Of a stretch of DNA of 64,000 bases, positions 28,228 to 36,590 are shown piece by piece (position 1 is the first letter of the stretch; every line of letters begins with the position of its first letter). This DNA is from Lacrimispora xylanisolvens (GTDB taxonomy: Bacteria > Bacillota > Clostridia > Lachnospirales > Lachnospiraceae). The stretch lies in contig CP070896.1 in the NCBI GenBank assembly GCA_017084465.1, positions 4,081,501 to 4,145,500 on the forward strand. The letters are read 5' to 3'. A program made the translations under genes and the position numbers. Under the pieces are notes generated by a model. It was not told where the DNA came from. It worked only from the letters and a program-made list of their open reading frames with translations, and did no database searches.

Positions 28228-30766
28228 TTAAAAAACCTGATTCAGGCTTAAAAAAATAGTAACAATAAATGGATCAAACTGTGTTCCGGAACAGCGGCCG
28301 ATTTCATCCATGGCAGTCTGGCAATCCAGAGCTTTCCGGTATGAGCGGTTATTGGTCATCGCATCATAGGCATCAGCGACTGCCAGAATCCGGCAGAGAA
28401 GAGGTATTTCGGTTCCTTTCAGACCTCTTGGGTAACCCGTTCCATCCCATCGTTCGTGATGAGAGAGAATGTATTCTGATACAGTGGAAAGCTCAGGGGT
28501 GTTCTGGGCAATGCGGTAGCCGATTTCCGGATGGCGCATCATTTCTTTCCATTCGTCGTCATTTAAAGGCCCTGGTTTGTTTAAGGTTTCAATATTGACC
28601 CCTACCTTGCCAATATCGTGCAGGATTGCCAGTAGAGATAATTCGTTTTTATCCTCAGAAGACAGATTCAGCTTTTCTGCCATTGCCATACAGTAGGTTT
28701 CTAATCTTACAGCATGCTCTTCGGTTTCCATGCTCTTTTCATAAAGCGTGGCAAGAAGTGTGGTAATAATGCTGTTGCGGTAGCTCTTTCCTTCTAAAAG
28801 CTTCTTATGATACATTTTTTCTTCTGCTTTTTGCAGGGACTGGCTTAATGAATGGGAAATGTCTTCTTTCACATCAAATCCAAGAGCCACACTTACCTCC
28901 AGCGGAAGCCTGCTGCTTTTCCGGAAGGCCTCTTCCAGACGTCCGATTATATCCTGCGCCTTTTTATGATCCGTATGGGGAAGAAGAACCAGGAATTCAT
29001 CTCCGCCCCAACGGGCAGCAATGCCCATGTTTTTAAGGGTATACTGAAGGGTTTTGGCGACCTCTTTTAATAACTGATCTCCGGTCCTGTGTCCAAATAC
29101 ATCATTAATGACTTTGAGCCCATTCACATCTCCCATGATAACTGCAACTGGTAGCTGGGAAGTCTGATCCATACGTTCTAATTCTTCTTCCATATATCTG
29201 CGGTTAAATATCTGGGTCAGGGGGTCATGATAGCTTAAATAAAGAATTCGTTCCTGCTGCCGTTTCTCCTGACTGACATCCCGAAATACCATGACCACAC
29301 CGTAAACATGCCCATTCTCATCACGTATTGGTGCGGCACTGTCCGCAATGGGAATTAAATCCCCGCTTTTATTTAACAGAACAGTATGGTTTGCAAGGCC
29401 CACGATCATGCCAGTTTCCAGTACTGCACTAATGGGATTTGGTACAATCTTTCCGGTTGTTTCGTTGCGCAAATCAAAAATATCCATAAAGAATTTAGAG
29501 CATGCATCCTTACTGTTCCAGCCGGTAATTTCCTCGGCTGCCTGATTTAAGTAAGTCACTTTTCCATCTAAATCCGTTGTCACGACCCCATCCCCAATGG
29601 AATTTAAGGTAACGCTTAACATCTCTTTTTCCCGGTAAAGATCGTCTCTAAACTGTTCCCTGTCTGACACATCAAAAATAATGGAATAGAGTCTGGTCTC
29701 ATCTCCATAAGTGACGGGGCTGGAGTACACATCCACCATTTTAATCTCACCGTTTTTCAGGCGGTGGGGAAACAGAAAATACTGCCGTTCCCTGTTAAAT
29801 GCCTGGATACGCATCTGTTTGGTGGCCTGGTCTGATATTGCATTAATTTCATCAATACTCATACGAAGCATCTCTTCCTTGCTATAGCCATAAAAACTGC
29901 AGGCCTGAGGGTTGGCATCCAGTATTTTTCCCGTTGAGGCATCGATAATCAGCATAACAGCAGAATGCTCAGTAAACATGGAATTATAATTTTCTAAAAG
30001 TTGTTCCCGTTCCTGTTTCAGCCGCTTTAGCTCGGTAATATCAAGGCGTGAGCCAATGATATAGGAGATCTGCCCGTCCTCCATAACAGGAGTAAGGCGT
30101 ACGAGCCAGTCCCTGGTGCCCTCGGGGAAATCAACGGTCTCTTCATATGTCAGACCCTCTCCGGAAGCGATGCACCGTTCATAGCCCTCCCTTAAAGCAG
30201 CTCCCACCTTTTCGCCCAGCACTTCCACCGGGGTTTTGCCAAGGAGGGGGGATTTTAATCCCTGTCAGCTGCTGGTGTACCGCATTGTTCTTTATATAAC
30301 GGAATTCACCGCCCTGGTATGTGACGAGAAATAATCCATCCTGGGTGCTGTTAAAAAAGATATCAATATCGCGTACCAGTTTTTCATTTGTTTTCTTTAC
30401 CTTTTGAAGCTCGCTGACCAGTTCAGTTACTTCATCAAAAATTGTAATCAGAGTGTTGGGATCTGGATAGCTTACAGTAATCTTATAAAAATGATTTCCT
30501 GCCTCCATAATGGGGGGTTGATTCCATTGATCCGGATTTTTGTAAAATTCAAGCCAGGCTGGTTGATCAGATAAAGAAGAAAGAATCATCGACATGCTTT
30601 TTAACAGGGCATCTTCTTTTTTTAAACCCAGATAGCGGAAAAATGTATCATTCGCTTCGGTAAGAATATAATCCCTTGTTTGTGAATCCTCTTTGAATAT
30701 AATGGTATGGCGGGCATAGCCCAACGGCAGCTGCATGAAAGCCTGATCGAAAGGTTCTTTTATCAT
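28228..30766 (-). CDS. PAS-GGDEF-HD-GYP bifunctional c-di-GMP enzyme (single frame disruption)
   Basis: Cytoplasmic signalling protein of about 845 residues after repair. Several PAS domains fill the first 500 residues. GGDEF (about 510-670) keeps DPLTQIFNRRYMEEE and an intact GGDEFLVLLPH. HD-GYP (about 680-845) keeps LLAILHDIGKVGV and HHERWDGTGYPRG. Both synthesis and breakdown of c-di-GMP are therefore possible. The frame breaks at six C on the coding strand (30246-30251); one fewer gives KIPLLGKTPVEVLGEKVG inside the second PAS. There is no transmembrane helix, so the PAS domains probably sense an internal signal. Confidence 0.88.
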
Positions 30767-30991
30767 AATGGGACCCCCTTTGCCTTATTGAAAATATTGT
30801 CATATTTGGTAAATATTTGTAATAAAATAATATCAGATGTTTGTTTCAATTGCAATGAAAAGGAATTGAAACAATGTGCATGTACAATATTATATTGCCA
30901 ATTGTAAGAGTGTGTGAAAATCATGGAGATAGCAATGGGGTTATTATGATGATAAATTATAAAAAATTATATTTTTATTAGGCTGACAGGT

Positions 30992-31019
30992 ACTTTTCCG
31001 GTTTTTTCATCATAAAATA
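30992..31019 (+). promoter_or_regulatory. Possible sigma-K-type promoter before the LysM gene
   Basis: AC at 30992-30993, 17 bases, CATAAAATA at 31011-31019, matching the mother-cell sigma-K pattern (AC, then CATA-N3-TA). A weak assignment, because short patterns recur in AT-rich DNA. Confidence 0.3.
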
Positions 31020-31049
31020 AGACAAATTGTTTAATTGAAAGGCAGTATT

Positions 31050-32585
31050 ATGATGACTTCTTGCCCCGAAGGATTGTTTTCCTATACAATTCAATCCGGC
31101 GATACACTTTGGCTGATATCCAGACGTCACTACACTACCGTTGAAGCGATTATGGCAGCAAATCCTGGTATTAATCCTGGCAATCTTCAGGTTGGTCAGA
31201 TGATCTGTATCCCATCAGGAAACAGAACCTCCCAGCCACAGACCCAGCCAACCCAACCAGCTCAGCCGACTCAGCCGGCTCAACCGACCCAGCCGGCTCA
31301 ACCGACTCAGCCAACTCAGCCGGCTCAGCCAACGCAGCCGGCTCAGCCAACCCAGCCGACCCAGCCAACCCAGCCGACCCAGCCGACCCAGCCAACTCAG
31401 TCGACTCAGCCAGCTCAGCCGACCCAGCCAACTCAGTCGACTCAGCCAACTCAGCCAACCCAGCCGCGCATGCAGCCGACTCAGCCTTCTCAGCCACAGA
31501 CCGCACCTGGCAACACCACTCAAATGTCAACAAATCCATTAAGAAGTGAGGCTGTTTCTGGAAACCAAACACGCTGCCCGGTAGGTTTACGTGCCTATAC
31601 CATTAAGAAGGGGGATACCCTTTGGCTTCTGGCCAAGAAATATTGTACCAATGTTGAAGCCATAATGGCATTAAATCCAGGTATCAAACCAGGTAATTTA
31701 ATGATTGGCCAGGTAATCTGGATTCCTGCAGGATATAAGTTCCGGAATCTTCCGCCATGGGCGCAGTCCATGGACTATACCATGCAGCAAAGAACTGAAA
31801 CTGAGTATCCGATTTGCCCCCAGGGGACCCGTTCTTATACCATTGAAGCGGGTGATACACTCTGGCTTTTGTCCCAGCGTTACAATACCACTGTAGAAGC
31901 AATTATGGCTGCAAATCCGGGAGTAAATCCCACCAATCTGTTTGTAGGGCAGGTGATCTGCATTCCTAGAAACCGTCCGCAGCCCAGTCCCCAGCCGAGT
32001 CCCCAGCCCAGTCCAGAACCCCAGCTTCCTACGTATATGTGGGTCAGCAAAGCTGAGCAGAATTTAGGCAATTACTTAAGGTTTTTGTGGCTTCAACAGG
32101 TATATTGGCTTAGAATGGCAAACCAGAGTGAACTGTGGAATCTATCAGATGCGGAGTATGTAATGAATCGTCTGATGGAAAACCCGCAAGATTTTCAAAT
32201 GGCCCTCAAAACATTCTATGGGGATGAAAACGCCAAAAAAATTGCAGATCTCCTGACCAATCATCTGACCCTGGTCACTAATTATGTAATGGCAATAAGA
32301 GATGGCAACACGCAGGCAGCAGCAGATGCAGAGAATCAGATAAACAACAATGCTGTTCAGATGATTTCTTTCCTGACATCCATTAATCCAAACTGGTCGG
32401 CAGCAGACTTACAGAGAATGTTTAGCGAATACATGAATCTGACCAAGGAGGAGATTGACGCCACAATGTCCCAGAATTTTGAAGACAGTATCAACATTTT
32501 TGCAGATATAGAGCGTGGTGCACTGGAAATGGCCGATATGATGACCAAAGGAATTGTGAGTCAGTTTCCTCAGTATTTCAGATAA
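31050..32585 (+). CDS. Triple-LysM protein with Thr-Gln-Pro repeat linker
   Basis: Protein of about 511 residues without a signal peptide. LysM 1 (about 8-50), LysM 2 (about 185-230) and LysM 3 (about 262-307) share the pattern CPxG-YTIxxGDTLWLL-VEAIMAxNPG-VGQxICIP. LysM 1 and 2 are separated by 25 tandem tripeptides TQP or AQP. After a short PSPQ linker, the last 175 residues form an all-helical domain (WVSKAEQNLGNYLRFLWLQQVYW, FYGDENAKKIADLLTNHL, SINPNWSAADLQRM) that resembles small clostridial proteins often mislabelled acetylglutamate kinase. A spore coat or surface role is inferred. ATG at 31050 is chosen over a TTG at 31035. Confidence 0.85.
   Translation: MMTSCPEGLFSYTIQSGDTLWLISRRHYTTVEAIMAANPGINPGNLQVGQMICIPSGNRTSQPQTQPTQPAQPTQPAQPTQPAQPTQPTQPAQPTQPAQPTQPTQPTQPTQPTQPTQSTQPAQPTQPTQSTQPTQPTQPRMQPTQPSQPQTAPGNTTQMSTNPLRSEAVSGNQTRCPVGLRAYTIKKGDTLWLLAKKYCTNVEAIMALNPGIKPGNLMIGQVIWIPAGYKFRNLPPWAQSMDYTMQQRTETEYPICPQGTRSYTIEAGDTLWLLSQRYNTTVEAIMAANPGVNPTNLFVGQVICIPRNRPQPSPQPSPQPSPEPQLPTYMWVSKAEQNLGNYLRFLWLQQVYWLRMANQSELWNLSDAEYVMNRLMENPQDFQMALKTFYGDENAKKIADLLTNHLTLVTNYVMAIRDGNTQAAADAENQINNNAVQMISFLTSINPNWSAADLQRMFSEYMNLTKEEIDATMSQNFEDSINIFADIERGALEMADMMTKGIVSQFPQYFR
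31242..31467 (+). repeat. In-frame 9-bp minisatellite coding (T/A)QP, about 25 units
   Basis: Tandem nine-base units of the type ACCCAGCCA / ACTCAGCCG / GCTCAGCCG. Synonymous changes differ between units, so it is not a perfect recent expansion. The count can change by slippage without breaking the frame. It creates long but meaningless antisense reading frames. Confidence 0.9.
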
Positions 32586-32591
32586 AATTAC

Positions 32592-32628
32592 AGGCAGTCC
32601 GGTATATTAAATCCGGGCTGCCTTTTTA
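32592..32628 (+). terminator. Terminator of the LysM gene
   Basis: AGGCAG-CCGG pairs with CCGG-CTGCCT and is followed by five T. Confidence 0.85.
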
Positions 32629-32730
32629 CTCTACGAAACGTAGATTGAAAAAAATTATTTAGTCAGTTACAATAATAAAAATAAGCACATACTAAGGACT
32701 GAGCTATTATACAGGGAAAGGAGGGACACA

Positions 32731-33315
32731 ATGCCGGACAGTACGGTAGGAACCTTAATCAGAATGCTTCGCAATGAGCATGGCATGACACAGAAGCAGC
32801 TTGCAGATAAGATGCATATCAGTGATAAAACAGTATCCAAATGGGAGAGAGGAAAAGGTCTTCCAGACATCTCACTTATTTCAGAACTATCCATACTTTT
32901 TGGAGTTGATACACAAAATTTGTTGAATGGGGATTTAACACCCAATGACATAACAGGAGGAAATATGAAGCAGATCAAATACTATGTCTGTCCCACCTGC
33001 AAAAGCATCAGCTTTTCCACTGGAGATCCGGAGATATCCTGTTGCAAAAGAAAGCTTACTGCACTGGAACCGAAAAAAGCAGAGGAAGGAAAAAAACTAT
33101 CCGTAACTGTGATAGAAGATGACTGGTTTATCACCAGCGCCCATCCTATGAATAAAGAGTATTACATTTCCTTTCTGGCCTTTGCATCGGGAGACCGCAT
33201 CTCAGTAATCAAGCAGTATCCGGAATGGGATTTTAATGTTCGTATGCCTAGAAGAGGACATGGAATGCTGATCTGGTACAGCACAAAGCAGGGTCTGTTT
33301 TACCAGCTTTTATAA
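32731..33315 (+). CDS. XRE-family regulator with desulfoferrodoxin-like C-terminal domain
   Basis: Protein of 194 residues. Residues 5-60 form a classic XRE HTH (LIRMLRNEHGMTQKQLADKMHISDKTVSKWERG). From about 80 there is a short CPTC...CC metal-binding-like segment, then about 80 residues with the outline of the desulfoferrodoxin / superoxide reductase fold (SAHPMNKEYYISFLAF, QYPEWDF, RMPRRGHGMLIWY, QGLFYQLL). Of the usual iron ligands only the His in SAHPM is clearly kept; HYI is YYI, and the Cys and His of the C-NIHGLW segment are lost. It may be a redox- or ligand-sensing regulator. ATG follows AAAGGAGG. Confidence 0.8.
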   Translation: MPDSTVGTLIRMLRNEHGMTQKQLADKMHISDKTVSKWERGKGLPDISLISELSILFGVDTQNLLNGDLTPNDITGGNMKQIKYYVCPTCKSISFSTGDPEISCCKRKLTALEPKKAEEGKKLSVTVIEDDWFITSAHPMNKEYYISFLAFASGDRISVIKQYPEWDFNVRMPRRGHGMLIWYSTKQGLFYQLL

Positions 33316-33349
33316 AAAAACATCGCTTCGAAAGAAACGATGTTTTTTA
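33314..33349 (+). terminator. Terminator between the XRE gene and the small membrane protein gene
   Basis: AAAACATCG pairs with CGATGTTTT followed by T on the + strand; A-rich on the other side, so likely bidirectional between convergent genes. Confidence 0.8.
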
Positions 33350-33358
33350 CTTAAACTA

Positions 33359-33568
33359 TTACGTTTTCAGCATATAAGAAGCGGCCATGCAGGAGATTCC
33401 GGGAATTAAAAATAAAATACCGGAAAAGATAAAACTGGCAAAAATTATATCTGGAACAAGTAACAGTCTGTTTTTAAGCTGGCAGTATTCGTAGAACATC
33501 AAAACCAAAAAAAGAATCAGAAACAATAACCCTAAAATAAACAAAAGGTTTTTTGCAAATTTTCTCAT
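33359..33568 (-). CDS. Small two-helix membrane protein, unknown function
   Basis: Protein of 69 residues, not recognised. It has two hydrophobic helices: about residues 8-28 (LLFILGLLFLILFLVLMFY) and about 38-62. A GGGGGGAGC site precedes the ATG. It lies 35 bp downstream of the YbjQ-like gene on the same strand and may be cotranscribed with it. No cysteine or charged motif suggests an activity. Confidence 0.6.
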   Translation of the reverse strand: MRKFAKNLLFILGLLFLILFLVLMFYEYCQLKNRLLLVPDIIFASFIFSGILFLIPGISCMAASYMLKT

Positions 33569-33603
33569 GTTGCTCCCCCCAATAACGGTTCTTTCTGTAT
33601 CAG

Positions 33604-33915
33604 TTATTTAAATATAGCAGCAGTTCCGTAAGCAAGAACTTCAGCCGCCCCCTGCATAACAGAGGATGAGGCGTAACGAATATTGACAATGGCTTCTGCA
33701 TTCATAGCTTCAGCTTCCTGTACCATGCGTTTGGTTGAAAGATCTCTTGCCTCATCCATCATTTCCGTATACGCCTTTAATTCTCCGCCAACTAAAGTTT
33801 TAAGCCCCTGAGAAATATCTTTCCCCAAATTTTTTGACTGTATTGTGCTGCCTTTTACCATACCTAAAAGTGTCAGTTCTTTTCCAGGAATATAATCTGT
33901 AGTGACTAAAAGCAT
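33604..33915 (-). CDS. YbjQ-family (heavy-metal-binding domain) protein
   Basis: Protein of 103 residues of the YbjQ / UPF0145 family. TTDYIPGKELTLLGMVKGSTIQSKN at the start, GGELKAYTEMMDEARDLSTKRMVQEAEAMNAEAIVNIRYASSS in the middle and AYGTAAIF at the end match throughout. The family forms pentamers of unknown function; the metal-binding name is historical. AAAGGAG precedes the ATG. Confidence 0.9.
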   Translation of the reverse strand: MLLVTTDYIPGKELTLLGMVKGSTIQSKNLGKDISQGLKTLVGGELKAYTEMMDEARDLSTKRMVQEAEAMNAEAIVNIRYASSSVMQGAAEVLAYGTAAIFK

Positions 33916-33985
33916 TTAAATCACGCTCCTTTCTCTATAGAAAACAGTTTTAACATAAAGATTAAAAAATATGTATTCTTGTTGC

Positions 33986-34025
33986 TTGACTCTCACATTA
34001 TGGTATACTCTATACTAAATGTGAG
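33986..34025 (+). promoter_or_regulatory. MerR-type promoter with 19-bp spacer and inverted repeat
   Basis: TTGACT (33986-33991), a 19-base spacer, TATACT (34011-34016). CTCACATT (33992-33999) and AATGTGAG (34018-34025) form an 8-bp inverted repeat flanking the -10. The long spacer is the hallmark of MerR-activated promoters. Confidence 0.6.
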
Positions 34026-34057
34026 CTCAAAAAAAACATATATGTGAGGAAAAAAGC

Positions 34058-34876
34058 ATGCTGAAAATAGGAGATTTTTCTAAACTGTCAAGAATCAGTA
34101 TCCGAATGCTCCGCCATTACGACGAGATCGGGCTGATGAAGCCAAGGAGCACCGACCATTTTACCGGATACCGCTATTACAGCGAGGACCAGCTCTTAAA
34201 AGCCGTCAGGATTAATTCCTTAAAAGATATGGGATTCAGCCTTGCCGCAATTGGGGAGTTGTTAAAAAACTATGATGATCCCAGAGAACTTGCAAAATTT
34301 TTAGAGATCCGCAGAGTGGAAGTCCAGGAAGAAATGAAAGAAAGCGGTCAACGGCTTAAGCTCCTTGATGCGGCCATTCAAAGGCTGAGAAAGGATGATT
34401 TGGCAATGAATTATAGCGTAGCATTAAAAACCGTGCCCCAAAGATATGTGGCCAGTGTAAGAGATATTATTCCAGCTTATAATCAGGAAGGACTGCTGTG
34501 GAAGAGGCTTGGAGAAGAGACCCATGACAGAAACTTACAGATGGCCGATCCCGCTTACTCTCTGGCGGTATTTCATGACCGTGATTTTAGAGATGGTGAT
34601 GTGGATGTGGAGATTCAGGTTTCTGTAAAAGGCACTTATGAAGATACGGAGCACGTAGTATTTAAAACAGTACCAAACGTGGAAATAGCATCAGCGGTAT
34701 ACAAAGGAAGCTACGATCAGATAACTGATGTGAATCTGGAAGTGGCGAACTGGGTCAGAGACAACGAATATGAATTTAACGGTCCCATGTTTTGCATTTA
34801 TCATGTCAGTCCTGCTCAGACCCAAAATCCAGAGGAATTGGTAACAGAAGTTTGTTATCCGGTTAAAAAAATATAA
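34058..34876 (+). CDS. MerR-family regulator with GyrI-like effector-binding domain
   Basis: Protein of 272 residues. Residues 1-70 form the MerR winged helix (LKIGDFSKLSRISIRMLRHYDEIGLMKP, YRYYSEDQLLKAVRINSLKDMGFSL), followed by a coiled-coil to about 120. Residues 125-270 are a GyrI/AraC-E-like pocket for small hydrophobic ligands, as in BmrR and BltR. No efflux gene is adjacent, and its own promoter has a MerR-type spacer, so autoregulation is likely. ATG after GTGAGGA. Confidence 0.9.
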   Translation: MLKIGDFSKLSRISIRMLRHYDEIGLMKPRSTDHFTGYRYYSEDQLLKAVRINSLKDMGFSLAAIGELLKNYDDPRELAKFLEIRRVEVQEEMKESGQRLKLLDAAIQRLRKDDLAMNYSVALKTVPQRYVASVRDIIPAYNQEGLLWKRLGEETHDRNLQMADPAYSLAVFHDRDFRDGDVDVEIQVSVKGTYEDTEHVVFKTVPNVEIASAVYKGSYDQITDVNLEVANWVRDNEYEFNGPMFCIYHVSPAQTQNPEELVTEVCYPVKKI

Positions 34877-34883
34877 ATAATAT

Positions 34884-34922
34884 AAAAAGCGGCTGCCTGC
34901 TTGTAACAGACAGCCGCTTTTG
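34884..34922 (+). terminator. Terminator of the merR-family gene
   Basis: AAAAGCGGCTG pairs with CAGCCGCTTTT. Confidence 0.85.
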
Positions 34923-34988
34923 TTATAATAAAAATGAATGAAACAAAAACACGGTTCCTGAGATGATTGGAAAGGAAAGGTCAAAAAT

Positions 34989-35249
34989 ATGCTGTTTAGT
35001 AGGAAATTAACAGAGATATACAGTACACAGGATCTTGAAAAGCTATATCATGTAAAAAATATGCTGAGAGAAAATAATATCTATTATATGACTGAAACCA
35101 CCAATAACAGCTTGCGCTTAACCATGAATAACTTAAATGGAAGGAATCCAATCTTAGGAAGAACCGGGAATATAAAAGATTTCTACAGACTTTTTGTATA
35201 TAAGAAAGATCAGGAAAAGGCAGCCTACATCCTTTCCCAGTTAAAATAA
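34989..35249 (+). CDS. Small protein, possibly DUF2007-like
   Basis: Protein of 86 residues that I cannot name with certainty. The order EIYSTQDLEKLYHVKNMLRENNIYYMTETT, then a C-terminal FYRLFVYKKDQEKAAYILSQL, resembles the layout of DUF2007 putative signal-transducing proteins (a beta strand, a helix, then a second alpha-beta unit). There are no Cys residues and no membrane segment. AAAGGAAAGG precedes the ATG and a hairpin follows the stop. Confidence 0.6.
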   Translation: MLFSRKLTEIYSTQDLEKLYHVKNMLRENNIYYMTETTNNSLRLTMNNLNGRNPILGRTGNIKDFYRLFVYKKDQEKAAYILSQLK

Positions 35250-35257
35250 ATTATGAA

Positions 35258-35296
35258 ACAGCCAGTGGCATTGAGCATAAGCAAGCCGCTGGCTGT
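35258..35296 (+). terminator. Bidirectional terminator between convergent genes
   Basis: ACAGCCAG-GGC pairs with GCC-CTGGCTGT between the small gene and the permease gene. Confidence 0.65.
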
Positions 35297-35304
35297 CATT
35301 CATT

Positions 35305-36412
35305 TTACATAAGGACTGCTTCAAACAAAAGCAGGGCAATGAGAAAAACAAGATTGAGGACGGTAAAGATACCCATAAAAGACAAAGTTTTTTTGGGGTA
35401 GGCAGCAGCAAATAGTTTATAGGAAATAACACTTGCCATCGAGGCGATCAGAGTGCCCATACCTCCTACATTCACTCCGGTAAGCAGACTGGGAGCATTA
35501 TCTGTAAAACCGGACAGCATGACGGCTGCAGGAACATTGCTGATAAACTGGCTTAATAAAGCAGCTGTTACCATGGTATCCTTTCTGATTAAGCCTGAAA
35601 CGGTCTGAAAAAACCCAGTCTATCCTTGCTAAGTTTCCCACAAATATAAAAATTGCGGCAAACGTAAGGAGAAGGAAATAATCAACCTGATAAAGCGTGC
35701 GTCTGTCAAGGATTGCTGTAGCAGCCAGAATGATTATGGCAGCAGCCTGGTAAGGAATCAGCAGCAACACCGCAGCTACCGCCAGTATGAACATGGCGCC
35801 ATAGGCTATGACCTGTTTTTTCCTTATAACAGGAACTGTGGTTGTCTCCTGGCTGATGGAATAGCGTGGAATAAAAAAGCACACCAGCAAAAGCAGTATC
35901 CCTCCAAATAAAACAAAAGGGAAAGTTACTTTTAGAAACGAAGGCAGACTAAACTCATATCGGGTAAACAGATAAAGGTTCTGGGGATTCCCGATCGGCG
36001 TAAAGCTGGAACCAATGTTTGCGGCAATTGTCTGCAAAACTACAACAAGGGCAGTATGGCGTTCCTGACCGCACAGGGAGAGTACAGATAAGGTGATAGG
36101 AACCAGAGCGATTAAAGCGACGTCATTTGTCATAAACATGGATGCAAAGAAGCTGGTAAAAACAAGGAGTAAAATCAGCGGTTTTAAATCTTTCATTCCT
36201 GATGACAGCTTTATGGAGACCGCGTTTAATAATCCTTCCCGCTCAATCCCTTTCAGAGAGGTCATAAGGCAGAACAGGCAGAGCAGGGTCTTAAAATCAA
36301 TATAATTTAGATAGGCCAAATCCGGGGGGATAAAAAAGACAGAAATCAAAGCAAGAACAGATGCTGCTGTCAGAACAGGTTCTTTCTTAATAAATAAAAT
36401 GGGTTGTTTCAT
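35305..36412 (-). CDS. SLC13/ArsB/NhaD-type ion transporter (single frame disruption)
   Basis: Integral membrane permease of about 368 residues after repair, with about ten helices. TNDVALIALVPITL and ANIGSSFTPIGNPQNLYLF are the paired signature regions of the ion transporter superfamily (ArsB, CitMHS, NhaD, SLC13), and SNVPAAVMLSGF is the second repeat's equivalent. The frame breaks in six T on the coding strand (35608-35613); one fewer gives DWVFQTVSGLIRKDTMVTAALL. Substrate could be an anion such as arsenite, citrate or another carboxylate, or Na+/H+. No ars genes are nearby. ATG follows GGAG. Confidence 0.82.
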
Positions 36413-36545
36413 AAGTTATCTCCAGTAGTAGAAAGGGTAGTAATCATACTTCCGTGCTATTATATATCATAAATCCGTCTACTTCAATCCTTGTTTTCCA
36501 CGGTTATACCCATCAAATACTCAAAACCTAAGGCTACCAGTAAAG

Positions 36546-36588
36546 AAGACCGCATCATTCCCATCAGGAATAATACGGTCTTTTTTTA
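36546..36588 (-). terminator. Terminator at the end of cooS
   Basis: AAGACCG-AT-ATTCC pairs with GGAAT-AT-CGGTCTT; T-rich tail on the + strand and weaker T-rich tail on the complement. Confidence 0.65.
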
Positions 36589-36590
36589 TA

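Noticed and set aside
31242..31467. Tandem repeat considered as a CRISPR array
   Set aside because: The units are 9 bp, contiguous and in frame in a LysM protein; there are no spacers and no cas genes.
31171..31572. Long antisense reading frames over the LysM linker
   Set aside because: They are the reverse reading of the 9-bp (T/A)QP minisatellite, made only of a few residues, without ribosome binding site; a repeat artefact.
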